The translations under genes and the position numbers were made by a program. 17,976 bases of DNA from Bacillota bacterium (GTDB lineage Bacteria; Bacillota; Clostridia; Lachnospirales; Lachnospiraceae), in assembly GCA_023410575.1 (NCBI GenBank), contig JAEYPP010000027.1, positions 1 through 17,976 of the forward strand, read 5' to 3'. How positions within the stretch are numbered: position 1 is the first letter of the stretch; each line of letters begins with the position of its first letter. Under the pieces are notes generated by a model. It did no database searches. It was given only the letters and a program-made list of their open reading frames with translations, and was not told the DNA's origin. This document shows, piece after piece, positions 1-5,191 of the stretch.

Positions 1-86
1 GTTCCTGGGCCTCCTGGCATTCCTGGACCTCCTGGTGTTACTGGACCTCCTGGTGTTCCTGGACCTCCTGGCATTCCTGGGCCTCC
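1..86 (-). repeat. Collagen-like Gly-X-Pro coding repeat (18-nt higher-order unit)
   Basis: Near-identical 18-nt units encode Gly-Gly-Pro-Gly-(Met/Thr)-Pro. Units differ by a few bases, and one unit has GTA (Val) in place of GGA (Gly). The repeat continues past the left edge of the window. Confidence 0.9.
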
Positions 87-461
87 TGTATTATCTCTGT
101 CTCTGTCTCTATCCCTATCTTTATCTCTATCTCTATCTCTATCTCTATCTCTATCTCTATCTCTGTCTCTGTCTCGGTCTCTTTGACTGAGTACCATTCG
201 TTCATTAGCTTCGGTACGATTCGCTATAAGTGTCCAATCACTTGGTCTTAAATTATCATCTTGTTTAAATCTGATATTTGGGTCTATACCATTATTCCGT
301 CTTTGACGATCGTCAAAACTGCCATTGTTGTCTTGACGGTTTTCATTATCTTTACGTAAGTCATCTCTTTGTCGATTATAATCGTCGTGGTTATCATTTA
401 TATGTGTTCCCCTATTATTCAGTTGACTTAACAATTCCCTTTCATTTACATAATCTGGCAT
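1..461 (-). CDS. RD-repeat / collagen-like protein, partial (C-terminus beyond window)
   Basis: The frame starts at ATG 461 and is open to the window edge (153 codons visible); an in-frame stop lies just upstream, so the start is firm, although the Shine-Dalgarno (GAGAG) is weak. Residues 1-93 are hydrophilic and rich in Asn, Asp, Arg and Gln, with no signal peptide. Residues 94-123 are 15 Arg-Asp-type dipeptides (14 RD, one KD). From residue 126 to the edge the chain is Gly-X-Pro triplets (GGP, GMP, GTP), the every-third-Gly pattern of a collagen triple helix, with one Gly replaced by Val at residue 141. Bacterial collagen-like proteins of Firmicutes are often spore-surface or cell-surface filaments; that role here is inference. 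The alternating charged RD tract could be a stalk or interaction segment. The opposite strand also reads as Gly-Pro-Pro triplets but has no supporting frame beyond them. Confidence 0.8.
   Translation of the reverse strand, partial: MPDYVNERELLSQLNNRGTHINDNHDDYNRQRDDLRKDNENRQDNNGSFDDRQRRNNGIDPNIRFKQDDNLRPSDWTLIANRTEANERMVLSQRDRDRDRDRDRDRDRDRDRDKDRDRDRDRDNTGGPGMPGGPGTPGGPVTPGGPGMPGGPG
93..182 (-). repeat. In-frame hexanucleotide microsatellite coding (Arg-Asp)15
   Basis: The unit is AGAGAY on the minus strand, repeated 15 times with a few third-position changes and one AAAGAT variant (Lys-Asp). The period of 6 preserves the reading frame, so slippage would change only the length of the RD tract. 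Confidence 0.9.
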
Positions 462-677
462 ATATCTGCTCTCAATGCTTTTTATAATATCTTATGCACC
501 AATGAACTTAACGAACCCAACAACAAGATATATCTATTAAATTCATTAAGTGAGATTATTACAATAAAACTCTTTTAGTCTGCTAATTTTACTTTATTCT
601 ACAACAGTCGAATTCTTATTTTTCGTACTTCCCTTCCCTATCAATGATAAATTTATCGTACCATTAAGCTTTTCTGC
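462..677. other. Intergenic region upstream of the collagen-like gene
   Basis: AT-rich, with no open frame of note. A 12-bp palindrome GATAAATTTATC (644-655 approximately) lies near the end of the HxlR gene. The promoter of the collagen-like gene should lie at 470-560, but no clear sigma-A consensus is seen, which fits (without proving) a sporulation sigma factor. Confidence 0.3.
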
Positions 678-1067
678 TTAAATCTTCTTTGTTAATACCT
701 GTTCTTTTGTTAAAATACCTTTATTTATAAGTGATTCTTCCATTCCATTATCAAGCATATAATCGATACCTATTATTTGCATGATTTTTATGGCCTCAAT
801 CATTTTCTTACCTCTATTCTCTGTTAGAGAATACTCGACATGTAAGGGATATCCTTGAAAGGTTTTCTTTTCCACCAGTCCAAACTGAATTAATTCCCGA
901 AGTTGTTCGAGTAACATTTTTTGAGTAATTCCCTCTATTATATTTTCAAGCTCAGACAGTGTTTTTATTCCATCTTTCATCTGATAAAGGATGATGGTTT
1001 TCCACTTTCCTTTTACAAAGTCATGAACTATTTCAAGTGGGCATGTGTAATCGGTTCTTATTTTCAT
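678..1067 (-). CDS. HxlR-family winged-helix transcriptional regulator
   Basis: A 129-residue protein of the usual HxlR length. It begins with the family hallmark Cys9-Pro10, then the GKWKTIIL stretch, the helix-turn-helix containing ITQKMLLEQLRELIQFGLV (about residues 47-65), and the wing with VEYSLTENG-like residues (about 78-86). In characterised members such as YodB and HypR an N-terminal cysteine senses quinones, aldehydes or disulfide stress; Cys9 is in the corresponding place. Its ATG overlaps the stop of the upstream isochorismatase-like gene as ATGA (1064-1067), so the two are co-transcribed and probably translationally coupled. The likely role is autoregulation of this detoxification operon, which is inference. 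No clear terminator follows. Confidence 0.9.
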   Translation of the reverse strand: MKIRTDYTCPLEIVHDFVKGKWKTIILYQMKDGIKTLSELENIIEGITQKMLLEQLRELIQFGLVEKKTFQGYPLHVEYSLTENRGKKMIEAIKIMQIIGIDYMLDNGMEESLINKGILTKEQVLTKKI

Positions 1068-1573
1068 ATATAATCCTCTAATTTCATTACCTTAGCAAAC
1101 ATCCCATCCAGTGATGCCATAAATGTCGCATGAACCATAATAGCGTCTATTTGTCTTCCCTGAAAATTCAGATCTTTGGTGGTACAGGCATCCTCAATAA
1201 CAACAACTTCATACCCATAATCCTGGCATGCTCTAACCGTTGTATCAACACACATATGGGACATCATACCAACCACAACAATTTTTTCTATTCCGTTATC
1301 CTTTAGGTATTCCTGTAAATCTGTACCAAGAAATGCACTCGGATATTCCTTGGTAATTATTTTTTCTCCTTCATGGGGTTCCACTAGTTCATTTATCTCG
1401 GAAAACATCTTAAAATTATGTTTTACATGTATTACCGTTTTCTCTTCCTCTCTAAACTTGCTTAATAAAACCGCCGCGTTCTTTGCTGTCTCACGAGGCC
1501 TATACAAAAGGTATGCCCCGGGCGTAAAATACACATCCTGAATGTCAATTAATAATAATGCTTCTTTTTTCAT
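1064..1573 (-). CDS. Isochorismatase-like cysteine hydrolase
   Basis: A 169-residue cytoplasmic protein of the cysteine hydrolase (nicotinamidase/isochorismatase) fold. With the chosen start the catalytic triad is Asp10 (in LLIDIQ), Lys75 (in TKEYPSAF) and Cys108 (in MSHMCVDTT); the Met-Ser-His-Met context resembles the usual cis-peptide region before the nucleophile. The start is ATG 1573, preceded by GAGGTGA at 8 nt; ATG 1579 with AAGGA at 7 nt is equally usable and would add Met-Arg. A longer frame up to 1627 would run into the terminator hairpin and is unlikely. The substrate cannot be read from sequence; partners of HxlR regulators in this family are often detoxifying amidases or isochorismatase-like enzymes. 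Its stop overlaps the start of the HxlR gene. Confidence 0.88.
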   Translation of the reverse strand: MKKEALLLIDIQDVYFTPGAYLLYRPRETAKNAAVLLSKFREEEKTVIHVKHNFKMFSEINELVEPHEGEKIITKEYPSAFLGTDLQEYLKDNGIEKIVVVGMMSHMCVDTTVRACQDYGYEVVVIEDACTTKDLNFQGRQIDAIMVHATFMASLDGMFAKVMKLEDYI

Positions 1574-1611
1574 TCTCATCACCTCATCCTTACAATAACC
1601 GATATACAAAG

Positions 1612-1641
1612 AAATGAAAATACCCACTTTTTCGTGGGTAT
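1612..1641 (-). terminator. Rho-independent terminator after the phosphatase gene
   Basis: TACCCAC (1621-1627) pairs with GTGGGTA (1634-1640) across a 6-nt loop. On the minus strand the stem is followed by TTTTCATTTCTTT. It lies 4 nt past the stop of the phosphatase gene, separating it from the isochorismatase operon. Confidence 0.75.
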
Positions 1642-1644
1642 CTC

Positions 1645-2121
1645 TTAACTAATCTTGCCTGACTCAACTAAATACTTAAGAAATGCTTGGCATCCCTCAA
1701 CAACATCACGATATGTCACATCAAATCGTGAGCTATACCAAGGATCTGATATGCTATCTTTTCTTCCAGCAAACTCTAATAACATCGATATTTTCTCACC
1801 TTTATGTCCTGTCATTCGTTCGATATTACGAATATTCATCGTATCCATACCAATGAGATAATCATAATAATCATAATCTTCTTTTCTTAACTGAACAGCT
1901 CTCTTACCATCACAACGAATCCCATGGCGAGCCAATTCTTCTCTTGCTGGTGGATAAACAGGATTCCCAACACCATTCCAGATTTCTTCAGTACTCGTTG
2001 CAGCCGATGCAATCTCAAATTGATCTTCTAATCCTTGTTTTTTAACCATGTCTTTCATTATAAATTCTGCCATCGGACTTCTGCAGATGTTGCCGTGACA
2101 GACGAAAAGTATTTTGATCAT
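1645..2121 (-). CDS. Low-molecular-weight protein-tyrosine phosphatase
   Basis: A 158-residue protein, the usual length of the family. The N-terminal P-loop is C-x5-R-S (Cys8 to Arg14 in CHGNICRS), with Cys8 as the nucleophile. The general-acid loop is Asp126-Pro127-Trp128-Tyr129. Family members dephosphorylate phosphotyrosine on proteins in the cytoplasm, and in bacteria often act with tyrosine kinases of polysaccharide export or, as arsenate reductases, on arsenate; no such partner is nearby. The arsenate-reductase version is less likely because the extra cysteines of that redox relay are not evident. The start ATG has AAGGAG about 9 nt upstream. The gene sits alone between a putative promoter (2191-2199) and its own terminator. 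Confidence 0.92.
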   Translation of the reverse strand: MIKILFVCHGNICRSPMAEFIMKDMVKKQGLEDQFEIASAATSTEEIWNGVGNPVYPPAREELARHGIRCDGKRAVQLRKEDYDYYDYLIGMDTMNIRNIERMTGHKGEKISMLLEFAGRKDSISDPWYSSRFDVTYRDVVEGCQAFLKYLVESGKIS

Positions 2122-2177
2122 TGCTTGAATCTCCTTATTTTTCAGTATTTATGTGGGGTCGCTGTTTCTTGTAGTTA

Positions 2178-2218
2178 TTATATTATGAATATTATAGCAT
2201 ATAATACGCATAATATAA
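2178..2218 (-). promoter_or_regulatory. AT-rich inverted repeat with extended -10 upstream of the phosphatase gene
   Basis: TTATATTATG (2178-2187) and CATAATATAA (2209-2218) form a perfect 10-bp inverted repeat around a 21-nt centre. The centre contains TGCTATAAT on the minus strand (2191-2199), an extended -10 match. No good -35 is visible. The repeat could be an operator or could help end the upstream ATP-grasp transcript. Confidence 0.35.
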
Positions 2219-2244
2219 CGGGCAAAAGGTGTAAGAATTAAACA

Positions 2245-3282
2245 CTAACGCTTACTAAAACAACTATAGAATTCTTTTTCATCAATTTCCTGAAGTCCAG
2301 AAACCTGTCCATCACCCAATTCCATGATAATCAATGTACCATCTTCCTTACGTGCCAAATCAACTGTAACAAAGTTACTTCGAATCTTTTCTGCAATCCC
2401 CTCAATCCACGCAAGCTCTTCTTCGGAAAAATCAACTTTCAAATCATCGTTCCAATAATTATCTACAATGTGAACTTTTCCAGCATATACAAAAACTCTA
2501 TATTCTTCTGAAATAGGCATTCCACTCTTTTCATGAAATCCTATCTGCTTTAGATTTTCAAATTTTCTAAGAACAATACCACCAACAAGGGACTCTCTTT
2601 GGCGTTCTACAAAAGTTTTAATTACTTTTGATGCATTTAGTTTATCTGCAATATTGGGAATATAACAAGCATCATACCACTCGTGCTTTCTGCTTTTCAC
2701 ATAATCCTTAACAATATAACTTCCCTCTAATGATGTACTCATTTGCAAGATATCATTTACATTGCCACATTCTTCCCAAATTGATCTTACCGTCATATCA
2801 ACAAACTCATTATACCATCCTGGAAGCGTATGATATCTTTCGTATTCTTCCGGACTGTTAATCAGAAAAACCCCTTTTTCTTCAAGTAAATTATAGAAAG
2901 TTCTATACATCTCCGGTTTCATCATCCAACCACGGTAAATTGTCAATCCTGTTATTTCTTCACCATACAAAGATAATTTACCATTTTCCAAATCTTCATA
3001 ACTAAACAAAACACAAGCGTGATTTAGCCCTGCTTCCTGATATTCTGTCTCATATTCCATATCCACTCGTTTAGGATATAATGGATGATTGCAAAACAAG
3101 AAATTAATGTCCTGCAACTCTGAAACAAGGATATTACCTAATGCTTCTACACCATCAATCAACTCAAATAAAAGCCCTATTGGAAGTTCATCAAACGAAA
3201 TATCTGCAATACGTCCATGGAACATTTCTACCCCTTTTACCTTAAATCCATTCCCATATAAGTCATAAAACGTATCTCCCAC
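2245..3282 (-). CDS. ATP-grasp protein, R2K clade (family 3 / DUF4343-like)
   Basis: 345 residues from a GTG codon. Residues 110-160 hold the YRGWM..PE.Y and SPEEYERYH..PGWY blocks, and residues 188-210 hold SYIVKDYVKSRKHEW..ACYIP; both are characteristic of the R2K ATP-grasp clade, named for one conserved Arg and two Lys. Towards the C-terminus Asp308 and Glu321 (in VDLA and IIMELGDG) fit the metal-binding acidic residues of ATP-grasp enzymes. Such enzymes form amide or peptide-like bonds through an acyl-phosphate; the substrate of this clade is not known to me. Residues 1-60 form an extra N-terminal region. The GTG has only a distant AAGGG and the N-terminus may be incomplete: an ATG at 3340 with a good ribosome binding site reads in another frame for 12 codons and would join this frame after a +1 shift. 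Confidence 0.8.
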   Translation of the reverse strand: MGDTFYDLYGNGFKVKGVEMFHGRIADISFDELPIGLLFELIDGVEALGNILVSELQDINFLFCNHPLYPKRVDMEYETEYQEAGLNHACVLFSYEDLENGKLSLYGEEITGLTIYRGWMMKPEMYRTFYNLLEEKGVFLINSPEEYERYHTLPGWYNEFVDMTVRSIWEECGNVNDILQMSTSLEGSYIVKDYVKSRKHEWYDACYIPNIADKLNASKVIKTFVERQRESLVGGIVLRKFENLKQIGFHEKSGMPISEEYRVFVYAGKVHIVDNYWNDDLKVDFSEEELAWIEGIAEKIRSNFVTVDLARKEDGTLIIMELGDGQVSGLQEIDEKEFYSCFSKR

Positions 3283-3301
3283 ATGAATTCTTGCACCCTT
3301 A

Positions 3302-3340
3302 TTATATAAATCGATCTTGTATTCTCAAAATATCTGCCAT
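3302..3340 (-). pseudogene. Possible true but frame-shifted start of the ATP-grasp gene
   Basis: ATG at 3340 lies 8 nt after GGTGA, a good ribosome binding site, and encodes only 12 residues (MADILRIQDRFI) before TAA. The ATP-grasp frame is open upstream to a TGA at 3325-3327, so the two frames overlap by about 23 nt at 3302-3324. A one-base insertion here, a sequencing error or a +1 frameshift would join them and add about 19 residues. Inference only. Confidence 0.35.
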
Positions 3341-3417
3341 CAACTAAATCACCTTCTTTATACCCCTATATGCCCCATTACGAACCTATATTATTGACTT
3401 GCATCCACTTACATATT

Positions 3418-3513
3418 TCATACTAATATTTTTTTATATTTTTCAAATACCTTTTCTAAACAATTTGCAATATTAATTATACCACCACACCTTATTAATC
3501 TCCACTCAAATTG
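3418..3513 (-). pseudogene. Second half of a possible broken small secreted peptide gene
   Basis: This is the +1 frame relative to the signal-peptide frame at 3616-3506. It reads 31 codons starting QFEWRLIRCGG and ending FEKYKKILV before TGA. The frame can also begin at an ATG a few codons upstream (3528), giving a 36-residue peptide, but that ATG has no ribosome binding site. The amino acid make-up (one amphipathic helix, two Cys, a Gly-Gly pair) looks protein-like rather than random, which suggests that it once continued the signal-peptide frame. Not recognised. Confidence 0.3.
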
Positions 3514-3616
3514 CTTTAGCTTTAGCATTGTTTGAACAAACTAGCATTACTGTAAATAAAGCTATAATATAGAACAATACTACTTTTTTTCGATGACTAT
3601 AAAGTTTATTTTTCAT
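3506..3616 (-). CDS. Short frame coding a signal peptide (36 residues), possibly truncated
   Basis: It has a basic N-terminus (MKNKLYSHRKK), a hydrophobic core (VVLFYIIALFTVMLV, about residues 12-26) and an Ala-Lys-Ala end (about 31-35) that fits signal peptidase I. The stop comes directly after this, so there would be almost no mature peptide. The +1 frame continues for 31 codons, which suggests a frameshift in a small exported protein of about 66 residues. A TATAAT (3650-3655) lies upstream, but the ribosome binding site is weak (AAAGG at 12 nt). It precedes the ATP-grasp gene on the same strand. Function unknown. Confidence 0.4.
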   Translation of the reverse strand: MKNKLYSHRKKVVLFYIIALFTVMLVCSNNAKAKAI

Positions 3617-3787
3617 ACTATTTCTACGCCTTTATTATTAGCTTAACCAATTATATCATAAATATGGATATTTGTACCATTTTTACTTACAGTCGTACAA
3701 TCATCTCATTCTGCATTCAGTGTAATGTCCATGTAATCTAAATCACTTGTCACCAGTTCTATTCGTGCTTCGCTGGACACACCACCC
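3617..3787. other. Gene-free stretch with possible decayed coding sequence
   Basis: Apart from the -10 box at 3650, nothing firm is seen. On the minus strand a frame ending in TGA at 3706 reads VSSEARIELVTSDLDYMDI and has a coding-like composition, but it has no start and runs back through the terminator hairpin. It may be a gene remnant or chance. Confidence 0.3.
3650..3655 (-). promoter_or_regulatory. Candidate -10 box upstream of the signal-peptide frame
   Basis: A perfect TATAAT on the minus strand, 34 nt before the ATG at 3616. The hexamer 17 nt upstream (GTACAA) is a poor -35. Confidence 0.35.
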
Positions 3788-3824
3788 AAAAAAAGACATC
3801 CTACAACGCTCGTTGCAGAATGCC
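3788..3824 (-). terminator. Strong rho-independent terminator after the aldo/keto reductase
   Basis: A 13-bp stem (3795-3807 with 3812-3824, including a few G-U pairs) closes a 4-nt loop (GAGC on the minus strand), followed by seven T residues on the minus strand (3794-3788). Confidence 0.9.
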
Positions 3825-3854
3825 TTTCTCTACCATTTCATTCATACTTCTTAA

Positions 3855-3974
3855 TTAATTTTCCAATAATTTTCCCTCATAATAATCTACATCAGCATCT
3901 TGAGGGAATGCTTTGTTCACATCCTTAGCACATATGCCAATTTTGTTGGAATCAGGATAGATGGCTACATTCAA
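3855..3974 (-). CDS. Possible 39-residue small protein coupled to the aldo/keto reductase
   Basis: The frame begins at TTG 3974, one base after the stop codon of the aldo/keto reductase gene, and runs 39 codons to TAA. It ends about 30 nt before a strong terminator, so it is within the same transcript. The AAGGAG that lies inside the end of the reductase gene is 12 nt from the TTG, further than ideal. No ATG is available in frame before an upstream TAG. The composition (YPDSNKIGICAKDV, then an acidic tail) looks like real protein. It could be a small translated gene or the C-terminal remnant of a lost gene. Not recognised. Confidence 0.4.
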   Translation of the reverse strand: MNVAIYPDSNKIGICAKDVNKAFPQDADVDYYEGKLLEN

Positions 3975-3975
3975 A

Positions 3976-4959
3976 TCATGAATTTTCTCCTTTAATAATA
4001 TGGTCTATCTCATCAACCTGCTTCTTAGTTAAAGGACCGAATTCAAGAGCATCAACATTATTTTCTACCTGGCTAATTGTTTTAAAACCAGGAATTGGCA
4101 CCATGTAAGGACTCCTTGCCCATATCCATGCTAAGGCACCCTGCACCATCGTTCTTCCATTGCTAGTGAGAATCTCACGTATTGCATCTAACTTAGTAAG
4201 TAACTCCTCATTCGGAGCCCCATTTTTATAATACACCATCCAATCTATATTTTCAGAACGAATATCATCTTTTGGAAATGAACTGTTTTTATTGTATTTT
4301 CCTGATAGTAGCCCCATTGCTAGTGGTTGGCGATTTAAACCAACAGTTTCATGTTTTTCAAGGAGTTGAATCATCCTATCATTATTGGCAAAAATGTTCA
4401 AATCAAACTGTATTGCACTACATGCATCATGCGCTAGAAAAATCTCTGCTTCCTCTGGGGTATCCGTGCTCCATCCATAGCTACGAATATCTCCTCTTTC
4501 TTTCAAATACTCAAGGGTTTCTATGACGTCTTCTGCTTTCGCTTTTTCTAATGGTTGGACATGAAGTTGATAGATGTCAATATAATCTGTTCTTAATCTT
4601 CTTAAGGAATCGTGGCACTCTGTAATGATAGAATCACGTTCCACGCTAATGCCTCTGCCTTCCTTCTTCTCCTCATCACATGGACATCCGAATTTGGTTG
4701 CTATTAATATCTGATTTCTTACGCTATGTAGGGCCTCACCAAGGACTTTTTCACTATGACCATAACCATATGTAGCTGCTGTATCGAATAAACGAATTCC
4801 TCTCTCATAAGCATAGTATAAGGCTTTCATTGACTCCTTATCATCCACAGTTGACCAGCCTAGCGCTAGATTTTCTGGCCCCCATGCGCTACCGATTGCC
4901 CAACCACCCATTCCCAGTGGCTGAATTTTTGTGTCTAGTTGTTTAATGTAAACTCCCAT
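3976..4959 (-). CDS. Aldo/keto reductase
   Basis: A 327-residue NAD(P)H-dependent oxidoreductase of the aldo/keto reductase superfamily, a cytoplasmic TIM barrel reducing aldehydes and ketones. The catalytic tetrad is visible: Asp59 and Tyr64 (FDTAATYGYGHSE), Lys89 (IATKFG) and His133 (YQLHV). The cofactor-binding end has the PIPGFKTISQVENN stretch near residue 288. Length and motif order match bacterial homologues of the YajO/Tas-like group. The start ATG follows AAGGAG at about 9 nt, and a consensus promoter lies 46-74 nt upstream. Its own promoter and terminator make it a separate unit, with one tiny possible frame downstream. The physiological substrate cannot be deduced. Confidence 0.93.
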   Translation of the reverse strand: MGVYIKQLDTKIQPLGMGGWAIGSAWGPENLALGWSTVDDKESMKALYYAYERGIRLFDTAATYGYGHSEKVLGEALHSVRNQILIATKFGCPCDEEKKEGRGISVERDSIITECHDSLRRLRTDYIDIYQLHVQPLEKAKAEDVIETLEYLKERGDIRSYGWSTDTPEEAEIFLAHDACSAIQFDLNIFANNDRMIQLLEKHETVGLNRQPLAMGLLSGKYNKNSSFPKDDIRSENIDWMVYYKNGAPNEELLTKLDAIREILTSNGRTMVQGALAWIWARSPYMVPIPGFKTISQVENNVDALEFGPLTKKQVDEIDHIIKGENS

Positions 4960-5004
4960 AACCTTTTCTCCTTCAATTATACTTTTATTCTTCCGAATAT
5001 TATA

Positions 5005-5033
5005 AATATATACATTTATTTTCCATTTGTCAA
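5005..5033 (-). promoter_or_regulatory. Sigma-A promoter of the aldo/keto reductase gene
   Basis: On the minus strand a perfect TTGACA (5033-5028) is followed after 17 nt by TATATT (5010-5005). The start codon is 45 nt further on. Confidence 0.7.
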
Positions 5034-5083
5034 ATTATAGTTATTATTATCTACCTCGAACATATAGCTATAAAGTAAAGTTG

Positions 5084-5115
5084 AAGGACGGGCTTAGAAA
5101 AATATGCCCGTCCTT
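5084..5115 (-). terminator. Hairpin terminator after the response regulator gene
   Basis: AAGGACGGGC (5084-5093) pairs perfectly with GCCCGTCCTT (5106-5115) across a 12-nt loop. It lies about 76 nt past the response regulator stop. The T-tract is poor on either strand, but the GC-rich stem stands out from its surroundings. Confidence 0.6.
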
Positions 5116-5191
5116 TATATAAATATATTCTATTTACTTCTAGTGGCATTTCTTGTAATCCAGCAACACCACAATTTGGCATACATCAATT

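Noticed and set aside
1..182. Repeats at the left edge as a CRISPR array
   Set aside because: The units are contiguous 6- and 18-nt coding repeats with no spacers.
1..183. Plus-strand collagen-like reading (Gly-Pro-Pro triplets then a Leu-Ser repeat) ending in TGA at 184
   Set aside because: It is the mirror of the minus-strand repeats. Only the minus strand has a start codon, a non-repetitive N-terminal region and a continuous frame.
278..487. Plus-strand 69-residue frame
   Set aside because: Antisense to the N-terminal region of the collagen-like gene, with no ribosome binding site and unusual Tyr/His-rich composition.
3706..3830. Minus-strand frame reading VSSEARIELVTSDLDYMDI before TGA
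   Set aside because: No start codon, and it runs through the terminator hairpin; the coding-like look is insufficient for a gene call, though it may be a remnant.
4272..4526. Plus-strand 84-residue frame inside the aldo/keto reductase gene
   Set aside because: Shadow of a gene whose catalytic residues are all intact on the other strand.
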